This document shows positions 7,151-15,290 of a stretch of 44,993 bases of DNA, one piece after another. Location of the stretch: the NCBI GenBank assembly GCA_964510235.1, contig CAZEBF010000004.1, forward strand, positions 1 through 44,993, read 5' to 3'. Made by a program: the position numbers and the translations under genes. This stretch comes from CAYUUR01 sp964510235 (GTDB lineage Bacteria > Patescibacteriota > Saccharimonadia > Saccharimonadales > CAYUUR01). Below the pieces are notes generated by a model that was given only the letters and a program-made list of their open reading frames with translations, made no database searches and was not told the origin of the DNA. How positions within the stretch are numbered: the stretch's first letter is position 1; each line of letters opens with the position of its first letter.

Positions 7151-8248
7151 TTATGTTTTTTGGGTGATGCCGTCAGCGAACTGGATGTCGATTGGTTGAG
7201 TTGGTTTTAGTTTCTTGGCGCTACGAACTACCAGGCCATTTTGACGAATAATTGCATAGCCGCGTCTGAGCGTCTGAGTAGGACTAAAGGCGACTAACAG
7301 TTGACTCTTCATGGTGAGGTCATGTCTTGCGTTGTGCTCGACCCGTCGAACATTTTGTACCAATTCGGTACCCGCATTTTTTATACTTTGACGTAATTCT
7401 GTCAGGGGTGATGTTAGTGCATGGGCTAACTGTACGCGAGAATGTGCCAGTGCTGCGGCAACTTCTTGCTTATCAGGAACAAGCAACTGTGCAGCGTTAC
7501 TGGGCGTGCTAGCGCGTTGATCGGCTGCTAATTCTGCTAGGCTGATGTCGACTTCGTGGCCGATTGCCACAAGGGTTGGTATGCGACTGGCTGCCACGGC
7601 ACGGACCACTTGTTCGGTGCTAAATGCGGCCAAATCTTCTGGACTACCACCACCACGAGTTATGATAATCACCTCAACTTCAGCTCGTTGGTTCAGCATA
7701 TCAAGGGCTGCCACAACCTGGCCTGGTGCAGCCTCACCCTGAACTTGCACATTTACTAAATCAATCGCTACCCCGCCCCAACGTTCGTTTAGAATCTTAT
7801 TAAAGTCAGCATAGGCAGCCGACTCATCAGAAGCAATTAACGCAATTCGGGCTGGTGCGTATGGCAATGTTCGTTTGCGTGACTCATCAAACAGGCCTTC
7901 TTTTTGCAGCTTGGCTGCCAGTAAGTCTGCCGCTTTACGAATACTGCCCTCACCAACTGGCTGAATGTTCTGTACCGTTACACTAAAGCCAAATTGTGGA
8001 TGCAACCGCGGCGCACCGCGTACTTGCAACATCATGCCGTCTTCGAGTGGACCTGGCAGATTGTAGACCGAACCAAAGAACCGTACGCTGGCATATTCAT
8101 CCTTGAGGTCAAAGTACACCCATTTACCCTTACTAATCTTGAAGCTAGCTAACTCACCCTCTATAACGACTGAAGGATAAGCAAACTCTAAGGTCTGATT
8201 GAGGACGGCAGCAAAATCACTAACACCAAAAACGAGTTCTTGGCTCAT
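7151..8248 (-). CDS. xseA: exodeoxyribonuclease VII large subunit
   Basis: 365 residues, somewhat shorter than typical (about 400-450). The N-terminal OB fold (about 20-105; VIEGELASFKISKGKWVYFDLKD) is followed by the catalytic domain with the family signatures IITRGGGSPEDLAAF and AIGHEVDISLAELAADQRASTPSNAAQL, then a shortened coiled coil and a C-terminal strand (RRGYAIIRQNG). It forms exonuclease VII with XseB. Its ATG overlaps the stop of the upstream membrane-protein gene (ATGA), so it is coupled to it. Confidence 0.95.
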   Translation of the reverse strand: MSQELVFGVSDFAAVLNQTLEFAYPSVVIEGELASFKISKGKWVYFDLKDEYASVRFFGSVYNLPGPLEDGMMLQVRGAPRLHPQFGFSVTVQNIQPVGEGSIRKAADLLAAKLQKEGLFDESRKRTLPYAPARIALIASDESAAYADFNKILNERWGGVAIDLVNVQVQGEAAPGQVVAALDMLNQRAEVEVIIITRGGGSPEDLAAFSTEQVVRAVAASRIPTLVAIGHEVDISLAELAADQRASTPSNAAQLLVPDKQEVAAALAHSRVQLAHALTSPLTELRQSIKNAGTELVQNVRRVEHNARHDLTMKSQLLVAFSPTQTLRRGYAIIRQNGLVVRSAKKLKPTQPIDIQFADGITQKT

Positions 8249-9297
8249 GTGACTTGCCGGGCACTTATCCCATCATCATGCACGGTTTTGTGATAGAAGT
8301 AATAGCCTGGCGGCAACTGAATCGCCATATTGAGGATTCGATACATAATTGTTACAGGGATGCTGACACCTGCTGCTACACTCGCGCTAGCCAAGACTGC
8401 TGTCATGATGCCTTCATAAACACCAACACCACCTGGCGCTATGGATATGAGTCCGGCAAAGTTAGCTATTGCGTAAGCAATAATGACCGCTCCGGGATTA
8501 ACCCATTGATTGAAGGCGATGTAGACAATATATATTGTCAGGATTTCTGCGAAGTTGGCGACCAGAGCATGAAACAGCGGCCACTTGAGTACTTTGGGGT
8601 CTTTTTTAAGAATTAGGTAGCTCTCGTGTAGCTCGGTGAACATGCCTTCGACACGGGCTACATTGATTGTCTCTGGGTTCTTTTTGCGGACCAAATGGAT
8701 GGTACGGTTTAGAAAACGTGTCAGCGCATTAAAGAAGCCGTTAATACGTTTCTTGCTACCAATGATATAGGTCATCAGCACAGTACCGACAAACAGCAGA
8801 GTAGAAAGCGAGCCAGCAATCAAGATCACCATATTACTAGCCTGACCTTCAATAGCGAGCACAAACAGGCCGACTGCTAGCAGCACCTGGAATGACACAA
8901 AAATCAGGACAAAACGCATCAGCTGCACAAGTGTTGACTGACCGCTGCTAACACCTTCTTTCTTCATACGGACGCCAAAGTATGAAAAACCAGATACGCC
9001 GCCACTTGGGAAGACGTTATTTACAAAGTTCAGTTCCAAGTTAATCCTGAGCATATTCTTGTAGCTCACTTTGTGGCCAAGCTGCGCAAACAGATGTCTA
9101 TACATACGCACATAGGCATCGTAGTTAAGCATTTGGGCTGGAATCATCAGGAATAGTACTAGTGAGTTCACTTCGCGGAAATTGCTGATCGTATCTGCAA
9201 TTTGGTCGCGCACAATGTAGATTAAAGCAACCAACGCCACCAATGTGACGATGTTTACTATCAGTTTCCAGCGCTTTTTACGTTTTTCCTCGGCCAT
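8245..9297 (-). CDS. LPG synthase/flippase-type integral membrane protein (UPF0104, PF03706)
   Basis: About 350 residues with 7-8 predicted transmembrane helices. Signatures of the family are NFVNNVFPSGGVSGFSYFGVRMKKEG in the first third and a C-terminal SIAPGGVGVYEGIMTAVLASAGV-like segment. Relatives include the membrane domain of MprF and putative lipid or polyprenyl-sugar translocases. No synthase domain is attached, so a translocation role in the envelope is the inference. I chose ATG 9297 because a TATAAT box (9308-9313) overlaps the other candidate ATG (9309). An in-frame start at 9357 would lie beyond the promoter, inside the divergent gene. Confidence 0.8.
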   Translation of the reverse strand: MAEEKRKKRWKLIVNIVTLVALVALIYIVRDQIADTISNFREVNSLVLFLMIPAQMLNYDAYVRMYRHLFAQLGHKVSYKNMLRINLELNFVNNVFPSGGVSGFSYFGVRMKKEGVSSGQSTLVQLMRFVLIFVSFQVLLAVGLFVLAIEGQASNMVILIAGSLSTLLFVGTVLMTYIIGSKKRINGFFNALTRFLNRTIHLVRKKNPETINVARVEGMFTELHESYLILKKDPKVLKWPLFHALVANFAEILTIYIVYIAFNQWVNPGAVIIAYAIANFAGLISIAPGGVGVYEGIMTAVLASASVAAGVSIPVTIMYRILNMAIQLPPGYYFYHKTVHDDGISARQVT

Positions 9298-9307
9298 ACT
9301 GATAGGC

Positions 9308-9313
9308 ATTATA
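9308..9313 (-). promoter_or_regulatory. -10 box for the UPF0104-xseA-xseB operon
   Basis: Perfect TATAAT on the minus strand, 10 nt before ATG 9297. It decides the start, because the ATG at 9309 overlaps the box itself. Confidence 0.5.
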
Positions 9314-9335
9314 CCTGATTGTGGCGACTTCGCGG

Positions 9336-9341
9336 TATACT
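9336..9341 (+). promoter_or_regulatory. -10 box for the TRM11-like gene (leaderless type)
   Basis: TATACT on the plus strand with 7 nt to the ATG at 9349, so transcription should begin at the start codon. It is divergent from the -10 at 9308-9313. Confidence 0.5.
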
Positions 9342-9348
9342 GTGAGAC

Positions 9349-10443
9349 ATGCAACAATCACTCGCCATCCTAGGAAGGCAACCTGCCCTCGGACTAGTCG
9401 AACTAGAGAGTCTGTTTGGCTCAGAAGCCATCACGCCTGTTGGCAAAGCTGCCGCACTGGTCGATGTCAGCCCTTCTGATATTCCTTTTGTTCGACTGGG
9501 TGGTAGTATGAAGCTCGCCAAAGTCCTCAACTTTCTAGATACGACCAACTGGGATGAAATCAGCGATTACCTGATTGAACATGTACCAAAACACACCTGC
9601 TGCATCGCCGAAGAAGGCAAACTGAAGTTTGGCATAAGTGTCTATGGTCTACGCACCAATGTTAAAGCTATGGAGCGCACTGCCCTTTCCATCAAAAAAG
9701 TTGTCAAGGCAGATGGACGGTCGGTTCGTGTAGTCCCAAATAAGTCACTCGAACTCAACTCTGCGCAGGTCTTGCACAACCAGATGACCAAAGGCCCCCT
9801 CGGTATGGAACTTTTACTGGTGGCCGATGGCGAACGCACTATCCTGGCCCAAACTACTAATGTCCAGGATATTGATGCCTATGCCGCTCGTGACCAGCAA
9901 CGACCCAAGCGTGATGCCCGTGTTGGCATGCTGCCGCCAAAGCTAGCACAAACTATCGTTAATTTAGCTAATCCTGGCGAGGGCGAAACAGTGCTTGATC
10001 CGTTCTGTGGGACGGGCGTTATCTTGCAAGAAGCACTACTGATGGGCAGGTACGTGTACGGCACTGACCTCGAGCCGCGCATGATCGAATACACCAAGGA
10101 AAACCTCAAGTGGCTAGTCGGCCCCACGGAGCAAAAGCTCACGGTTGGTGACGCAACAGATATTACTTGGGAGCCGTTTGATGTTATTGCCGCAGAGACC
10201 TATCTGGGTCGACCATTCAGTACCGAGCCAGATAGCGCCACCCTGCAGCAAGTCATGTCAGACGTTAACCTGATTCACAAAAGGTTCCTGCAAAACTTGG
10301 CCCGTCAGACTAAACCAGGCTTCCGGGCTTGCCTGGCAGTACCGGCTTGGTTTACTCACCATGGTATAAAACACCTTAAATTGCTTGATTCTCTCGAGGA
10401 ACTCGGGTATAATCGGGTGAGTTTTGTTCATGGGAATGTATGA
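9349..10443 (+). CDS. TRM11/UPF0020-family RNA methyltransferase
   Basis: 364 residues. The N-terminal half resembles a THUMP-containing RNA-binding region. The C-terminal half is a Rossmann methyltransferase with motif I VLDPFCGTGVILQEALLMG and acidic residue GTDLEPRMIEYTKENL. Relatives make N2-methylguanosine in tRNA. The catalytic motif IV, usually DPPYG, is replaced by AAETYLGRPF, so substrate or chemistry may differ. No Shine-Dalgarno; leaderless promoter. The stop TGA overlaps an ATG that opens an anomalous AT-rich stretch. A TATAAT inside the last codons (about 10409-10414) may serve downstream genes. Confidence 0.8.
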   Translation: MQQSLAILGRQPALGLVELESLFGSEAITPVGKAAALVDVSPSDIPFVRLGGSMKLAKVLNFLDTTNWDEISDYLIEHVPKHTCCIAEEGKLKFGISVYGLRTNVKAMERTALSIKKVVKADGRSVRVVPNKSLELNSAQVLHNQMTKGPLGMELLLVADGERTILAQTTNVQDIDAYAARDQQRPKRDARVGMLPPKLAQTIVNLANPGEGETVLDPFCGTGVILQEALLMGRYVYGTDLEPRMIEYTKENLKWLVGPTEQKLTVGDATDITWEPFDVIAAETYLGRPFSTEPDSATLQQVMSDVNLIHKRFLQNLARQTKPGFRACLAVPAWFTHHGIKHLKLLDSLEELGYNRVSFVHGNV

Positions 10444-10633
10444 TGGCTTATAATATCGATATTAATGATGAAAATATAGCAAGAAGAACATCATTAATAT
10501 ATATGATGTATAAAAAAACATATAATATTTTTAAAGAAATAAAACCAGCNNNNNNNNNNGTCTGATCTTATTTATCGTCGCCCCGATCAAGTTGTCGGCC
10601 GTGAACTCGTAGTAATAACAAGGAAGTAGATTC
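10444..10633 (+). other. AT-rich scrap, 10-N gap and rpmA leader
   Basis: 190 nt without a confident gene. Bases 10443-10549 are only about 20% G+C by my count (about 21 of 107), against roughly 45-50% on either side. They read open from an ATG at 10443 (MAYNIDINDENIARRTS...) up to the 10-N run at 10550-10559. After the gap, normal composition returns and one frame gives a 22-residue tail (SDLIYRRPDQVVGRELVVIT...) ending in TAG at 10630. rplU often precedes rpmA, but neither fragment resembles bL21. The AT-rich piece may be foreign or a chimeric contig end. Confidence 0.5.
10550..10559. other. assembly gap, 10 N
   Basis: Ten N, a scaffolder minimum-gap value. It abuts the anomalous AT-rich stretch. 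Confidence 0.95.
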
Positions 10634-10906
10634 ATGTCACACGTCAAAGCAGGTGGTGCAGCCAAAAATGTTCACGATAGTCCCGGCCAACGGCTCGGCG
10701 TTAAAATCTATGGCGGCCAAAAAGTAAAAAACGGCCAAGTTATTGTCCGTCAAATCGGCCAGACCAAACGCGCCGGCAAAGGCACTATGATGAGCCGCAA
10801 CTTCACTATTCACGCTAGCCGTGATGGCGTCGTTAAGTTTGTATCACGCCGTGTTAAGACTTTCACTGGTCGCACCGTCCCCCGCACCGAAGTCACCGTC
10901 GAATAA
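10634..10906 (+). CDS. rpmA: 50S ribosomal protein bL27
   Basis: 90 residues. Sits near the peptidyl-transferase centre of the large subunit. The N-terminus MSHVKAGGAAKN and the following DSPGQRLGVKIYGGQ, IVRQIGQTKRAGKGT and DGVVKF segments match bL27 throughout. The ATG follows AAGGAAG. There is no long N-terminal propeptide of the Firmicute kind. rplU is not visible next to it; it could be lost in the 10-N gap or lie elsewhere. It converges on the next gene with 6 nt between stops. Confidence 0.93.
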   Translation: MSHVKAGGAAKNVHDSPGQRLGVKIYGGQKVKNGQVIVRQIGQTKRAGKGTMMSRNFTIHASRDGVVKFVSRRVKTFTGRTVPRTEVTVE

Positions 10907-10912
10907 TCACAC

Positions 10913-12235
10913 TTACCTTTGTGCCCCGTAGTAGATTTCAAGTGCCTTTACTCTCGCCAACGATATTGCTACACGCTCCTTATCAAGCCGGATCAAGGCG
11001 TCCTCGAGCTGTTGCTGTTCTACTGAGTTGTCCGAAGAAGTTAAAGCAGCTGCCTCCTGTAATCCATTAATTTCCAACTGAATAGCTTGCAGCTGAGCAT
11101 TTGTACTAGCCACCTCTTCAATAGCCTGCTCCGCCAATGAGCCAGGCTCTACCGTTGGACGATACTCACGATCAATTTTATAAAGCATTGGCATCTCGTG
11201 AGGTCGCTTTGGCTCGCACGCTATAAGAAAGCGATTAATGTCCCTTAGATCAGTTTCGAACCCATGGTCGACTGAAGAATGTGATCCAGATACATGAGGG
11301 TAATCCACGAAGCGGTCGTCTGCGTCAGACTCATGATACTCAGAGTAATATGTACGTTTTAGATATGTATCGTCACCACCTTCATAAACAGGCAGCTGAC
11401 CTATTTGGTCTGTCACACTCCATAAAGTGTGCACCTCAACAGAATCTGCAAGCCGTTCCAGATTTTTTTCCTTAAGTTTACTTCTAATGTCAGTTAGGTT
11501 TTTGCGTACCGTATCACCGCTTAGTATCCAGTCGTCCACAAAAACTACTTTGGCATGTGCTGAATCGGCCCATTCATCAGCCTTCATCTTAACTTGATTA
11601 AGTAGCTCAGGTCGCTCAGCTACTAGCCCAGTTACTTGCGCATAAATGTCCCTGGAGATCTTCTGCCAACTTTTTCTATTCTCCGAGCTGTTCGAAGTCC
11701 CCTCACTCCAAACATTGAGGGTATAATCGTCACCTTGTCCAACATACTCTACCCATAATTCTGCCATACCTTTGCAGGCCGCTTCGTATTCTTTTGAACT
11801 CATGAAGTTCAAGTTGCGTCGAAACTCACTAACATCCAGGCGGACCTGATCAGCATCTGTATAAACAGCATTACCGTGCTCTATACGCACGTCTGGGTAT
11901 AGCCTTGTCATTTCTTCAGCATGGTCAAGATAACTCGCCATTTCAATTACGGCTTCTGCTTCTGTAATTCGGTATTTCGTGCGCTCGGATGCGTCAATAC
12001 CCCCGATAGTAATCTGAACCGGTTTGGAACGAATAGTGTGTTGATAATCTTCTGGGTGCGCCTCAACATCCGCTAGCAGGTCATCAAAACTCTGCATTTC
12101 TGCTAGTGGCTGATTCTCTTCCCAGAATTCTTGCCCACGTGGACTTAACAGTGTATGATCACCGGCTGCCTGCCACTCTGCCACAGCCACAGCACCTGTG
12201 ACATCTTCAACCCATGGATTTACTCGTTCGCTCAT
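10913..12235 (-). CDS. unknown protein with a phosphoribosyltransferase-like motif
   Basis: 440 residues, soluble and acidic, not recognised as a named family. Around residues 225-245 the sequence AKVVFVDDWILSGDTVRKNL resembles the PRPP-binding loop of type I phosphoribosyltransferases (hydrophobic strand, DD, then S/TG-x-T). The Trp after DD is unusual. The C-terminus (about 365-435) is a probable coiled coil (LAEQAIEEVAS...LQLEINGLQEAA...). It lies 5 nt after the 405-aa gene and shares its strong promoter, so the two probably act together. It could be a nucleotide or nucleoside enzyme or a signalling protein; the assignment is a motif-level inference. Confidence 0.55.
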   Translation of the reverse strand: MSERVNPWVEDVTGAVAVAEWQAAGDHTLLSPRGQEFWEENQPLAEMQSFDDLLADVEAHPEDYQHTIRSKPVQITIGGIDASERTKYRITEAEAVIEMASYLDHAEEMTRLYPDVRIEHGNAVYTDADQVRLDVSEFRRNLNFMSSKEYEAACKGMAELWVEYVGQGDDYTLNVWSEGTSNSSENRKSWQKISRDIYAQVTGLVAERPELLNQVKMKADEWADSAHAKVVFVDDWILSGDTVRKNLTDIRSKLKEKNLERLADSVEVHTLWSVTDQIGQLPVYEGGDDTYLKRTYYSEYHESDADDRFVDYPHVSGSHSSVDHGFETDLRDINRFLIACEPKRPHEMPMLYKIDREYRPTVEPGSLAEQAIEEVASTNAQLQAIQLEINGLQEAAALTSSDNSVEQQQLEDALIRLDKERVAISLARVKALEIYYGAQR

Positions 12236-12240
12236 CTATA

Positions 12241-13458
12241 TTACCCCACCGCTGGTTGTATTCGGCTAATACCTTTGGCTTCACGATAGGCCTGAATTAA
12301 CGGTAAATTATCCAATACTTTGAGTTTTACATAGAGCTTACTGCCCTCAAATGGCTCATAGTCAACGCCTTCTTCCAGACCCTGCACCTGTGAGCGGTAT
12401 TCAATAGGTTTATTGTCAAACACGCCGGCAGTTATAACATCGGCATCAGTACCGTAACTTGTCGCTTCTACGTCATGTGGATTGGTTATGCCATTCACCC
12501 AAACGGAGCCGTCTTTTGCAGAAGCCATGTTCCATTCAACCAAACCATCAGCACTTCGGTAAGTTTCAACGGTCACATCACCAAGGAGCTCGTGCTTACG
12601 CACGGTCGTGCGTACTGGGCCGGCCGCAAACTGGGGCACGCGACCTGGGTCAAGCTGTATGTCCTGCAACACTTCGCGTGCCGGACGAGGATCGTCTTCA
12701 GAGATAAATCCCTGACCGGGTTTATAGATGAAGGCATTTCCGATACCCTTTAAGACAGTCCCATCGGCCTCAACGTCATATGTGTCAGCATCCCCAAGCT
12801 TCTCAGGAACGAAGTGATCCAGCATCCAGTCAATTTGTCCTTTATCATAGATAAGTTTATCGGCCTCAGCAGCTTCAAGCGCACCTGAAAGCTCATCTTT
12901 GAGACGAGTTTCACGTGCGTAACCATGAGACAAGGTGTTACCCTTATCGTAATACAGTTTTGTTCGACCATCTTCTTCTACTTTTTCCATAGTTGGTGAA
13001 ACCCGCCAGAATCCATCACTCATTGATTTATAGAATAAACGTGGCGCAACCGTGCCATCAGGCAAGGTTGTGTATCCGACAGCATGCTTGCGACCCCGTT
13101 CTGTGCCAAATACAGGACTAAGATAGATTTGCTTGTCACCGAGGGTTACTCCTTCGTTGGGCGGAAAGTAGGTCAGTAATTCAAAAGTGTTTTGGCTCTC
13201 TTGGTCACTGCCACGTTCAACCTTTGCACGCATAGCCTCAGTGGCTTGGGCAACTGGATCATCGTCTGTGACGGTGTGATTGTCGTGCTGGTACGTCTCT
13301 GCGGTGGTATGCACTAACGCATCAAGCTGTTCGCGCGGAATAGTTGCGTCAGGATCATAATCCTGCACCTGTGCCACCTGCTCCTCATACTGATAGCGAG
13401 CTCCTTGCAGCAAGGGGTCTTTCGGGTCGATAGGTACATGTGTGATCAGTTCTGACAT
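12241..13458 (-). CDS. unknown acidic protein, first gene of a two-gene operon
   Basis: 405 residues, cytosolic (no signal peptide or membrane segment), not recognised. It is rich in Asp and Glu. A conserved-looking core at about 90-165 includes YFPPNEGVTLGDKQIYLSPVF, GRKHAVGYTTLPDG and RLFYKSMSDGFWRVSP. Later come strand-rich segments (VTVETYRSADGLVEWNMASAKDG). It is driven by a near-consensus promoter at 13482-13510 and followed closely by the PRTase-like gene. No function is claimed. Confidence 0.6.
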   Translation of the reverse strand: MSELITHVPIDPKDPLLQGARYQYEEQVAQVQDYDPDATIPREQLDALVHTTAETYQHDNHTVTDDDPVAQATEAMRAKVERGSDQESQNTFELLTYFPPNEGVTLGDKQIYLSPVFGTERGRKHAVGYTTLPDGTVAPRLFYKSMSDGFWRVSPTMEKVEEDGRTKLYYDKGNTLSHGYARETRLKDELSGALEAAEADKLIYDKGQIDWMLDHFVPEKLGDADTYDVEADGTVLKGIGNAFIYKPGQGFISEDDPRPAREVLQDIQLDPGRVPQFAAGPVRTTVRKHELLGDVTVETYRSADGLVEWNMASAKDGSVWVNGITNPHDVEATSYGTDADVITAGVFDNKPIEYRSQVQGLEEGVDYEPFEGSKLYVKLKVLDNLPLIQAYREAKGISRIQPAVG

Positions 13459-13481
13459 ATTTGTGTTGTTTTACTGATATG

Positions 13482-13510
13482 ATATTAGCATAAGCGTGAC
13501 TTTTTGTCAA
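13482..13510 (-). promoter_or_regulatory. strong promoter of the 405/440-aa operon
   Basis: Minus strand: perfect TTGACA (13505-13510), 17-bp spacer ending in TTATGC, TAATAT (13482-13487). The 14-base core is identical to the promoter at 3620-3648. Confidence 0.7.
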
Positions 13511-13544
13511 TCTGTTGGTGCGGTAGCAGCATTTTGCTGATTTA

Positions 13545-13574
13545 TTGCCATCAAGCTTATGTTTGTGGTAAAAT
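13545..13574 (+). promoter_or_regulatory. promoter of the LAETG surface protein
   Basis: Plus strand: TTGCCA (13545-13550), 18-bp spacer, TAAAAT (13569-13574). This leaves a leader of about 40 nt before ATG 13624. Confidence 0.45.
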
Positions 13575-13623
13575 TTACGGGAAAAGTAAGTGAACCGCAC
13601 TTTATAACGAGACAAAAAACTCC

Positions 13624-14835
13624 ATGAGGCAAAAGAAAACATCCAGATTGTTAATTTTTGGTGTGCTGAGCACGTTTGTTTTGAGTTGGTTCGCAATTGC
13701 CTCCCCTCAACAAGCCAAGGCAGATCCATTTACTTGCGAAGTTGGCTTTTACCAGATGATTGCTGGTCAGTTGACCGTACTGGATCCTTCTGATGGGACT
13801 TATGGGAACATAGGCGCTCCTGGACCAAACCTGACAAATGCACTTGGTTACAACATTGAAGACGACTATATCTATGCCATACGCAATGATGCAGGGTTTC
13901 AGGGACACCTTGTGCGCATTCATGATGACGGAAGCATCGATAACCTCGGGCTGCCAGCTGGTCTTCCTGTAGATTCATACGTAGCGGGTGATTTTGATGA
14001 TGCCGGAAATCTCTATATTCGTGAGTTCAACAATAGTAATGAGATATGGGTGGTCGATGTTTCATCAAATACGGCGAGCGTCCTGAACCTGTCTGCAAAC
14101 TTGTTCGTATCAGAGCTTGTTTTTATTAATGGCTACTTGTACGGGCTCGGCGGTACTGGCTTCAGGCAAATAGACGTAAATACGGGCACTATAGTGACGT
14201 CTACCGTCACCGGCCTGCCCGGTGACATAGTACTCAACGCAGCTTTTGGTGCTGGTTGGGCGACCATAGACGATCAGTTGTTCTTGTCGCGAAATAGTAC
14301 TGGCGTCATTTATCGAATTGATGATTACACTACCCCCAACCCGGTCGCAACACCTGTGCTACAAGGAACGATCCCAACAAACAATGATGGTGCTTCGTGC
14401 CCAAATGCTACGAGTCCTATACAGGAACTAACTGCTGTGGATGATAGCAATACTGTACCGAATTCAGGTCCATTAGTAGTGTCAGCAGCAAACGGCGTCT
14501 TACAGAACGATATGGGAGATACTATAACGGTCACCGGCTACACTCAGCCAACTAATGGTAGTGTTGTCATTAACCCCGATGGTTCGTATACGTATACTCC
14601 AGACACCGGATTCTCTGGCGTCGATACGTTTACCTATACTATTACCGACACTTTTGGCATGACCACATCAGCCACCGTTACAATAACCGTATCAGCTACC
14701 AACACAACGAGTTCAGACACCCTAGCAGAAACCGGGCAGCAATATCATACGCTTCTCATGCTTGCCGTGTTGTTAGGTCTGCCTCTGACAGCTTTAGTCT
14801 ACCGATCTTTGCGATCAGACTCATATCGTTTATAG
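13624..14835 (+). CDS. secreted surface protein: beta-propeller, cadherin-like repeat, LAETG sortase signal
   Basis: 403 residues. A signal peptide (about 1-33, basic MRQKKTSR then a hydrophobic core, cleavage near AKA-D) leads into a propeller-like domain (about 40-260; repeated YIYAIRND, GNLYIREF, GYLYGLGG strands) of DUF6923 type. Next comes a cadherin/VCBS-like Ig repeat (about 272-355; GVLQND, NPDGSYTYTPDTGFSGVDTFTYT). A complete wall-sorting signal ends it: LAETG at 367-371, a hydrophobic helix, and a basic tail (RSLRSDSYRL). LAxTG is the motif read by class E sortases. No sortase is in the window. It is probably displayed on the cell surface, for example for host contact. Confidence 0.8.
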   Translation: MRQKKTSRLLIFGVLSTFVLSWFAIASPQQAKADPFTCEVGFYQMIAGQLTVLDPSDGTYGNIGAPGPNLTNALGYNIEDDYIYAIRNDAGFQGHLVRIHDDGSIDNLGLPAGLPVDSYVAGDFDDAGNLYIREFNNSNEIWVVDVSSNTASVLNLSANLFVSELVFINGYLYGLGGTGFRQIDVNTGTIVTSTVTGLPGDIVLNAAFGAGWATIDDQLFLSRNSTGVIYRIDDYTTPNPVATPVLQGTIPTNNDGASCPNATSPIQELTAVDDSNTVPNSGPLVVSAANGVLQNDMGDTITVTGYTQPTNGSVVINPDGSYTYTPDTGFSGVDTFTYTITDTFGMTTSATVTITVSATNTTSSDTLAETGQQYHTLLMLAVLLGLPLTALVYRSLRSDSYRL

Positions 14836-14842
14836 GTAGTCG

Positions 14843-15238
14843 TTATTGGCCGAGATGGTGTTTGATGCGTTCAACGACATCGGCGATTACAACTTGTGAT
14901 TTCACGAGGTAATCATCGGCACCGAGCTGTTCGGCGCGTTGCTTGTCTGTGTCTTGACTAAGTGCGGTCAACATAATGACTTTAACATTGGCGGTTTCTG
15001 GCGTATTACGGAGGATATCAAGCACATCAAAACCACTAACCTTTGGCATCATAACATCTAGTAGGATGAGCTCCGGTCTGTACTCAATGGCTGCTGCCAA
15101 GGCGTCTTCGCCGTTTGGTACACGCTTTACGTCAAAGCCTTCGGCTTGCAGACGGGTTAAATATACGTTAGCGAGTGCATCGTCATCTTCGACGAGTAGA
15201 ACTTTGTGGTTTTTTGAGGTGTCAGTTTGTGGATTCAT
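14843..15238 (-). CDS. single-domain response regulator (intact receiver)
   Basis: 131 residues. The canonical receiver residues are present: acidic pocket VEDDDA, phospho-Asp in LILLDVMMPKVSGFD, switch Thr in VIMLTA, and Lys in DDYLVKS. There is no output domain, so it acts by protein contact (CheY/Spo0F style) or is a stand-alone adaptor. No kinase is adjacent. It lies 52 nt after pyrG and converges on the surface-protein gene with 7 nt between stops. Unlike the receiver at 4347-4721, it keeps the phosphorylatable Asp. Confidence 0.88.
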   Translation of the reverse strand: MNPQTDTSKNHKVLLVEDDDALANVYLTRLQAEGFDVKRVPNGEDALAAAIEYRPELILLDVMMPKVSGFDVLDILRNTPETANVKVIMLTALSQDTDKQRAEQLGADDYLVKSQVVIADVVERIKHHLGQ

Positions 15239-15290
15239 TAGTTCTTATGTTAGATGATTGTCGGGTTGAGCGCAAGAGGCCTGTAGTTGT

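Noticed and set aside
9298..9357. N-terminal extension of the UPF0104 protein
   Set aside because: It lies over the TATAAT box and into the divergent gene. Its residues do not look like a membrane-protein start.
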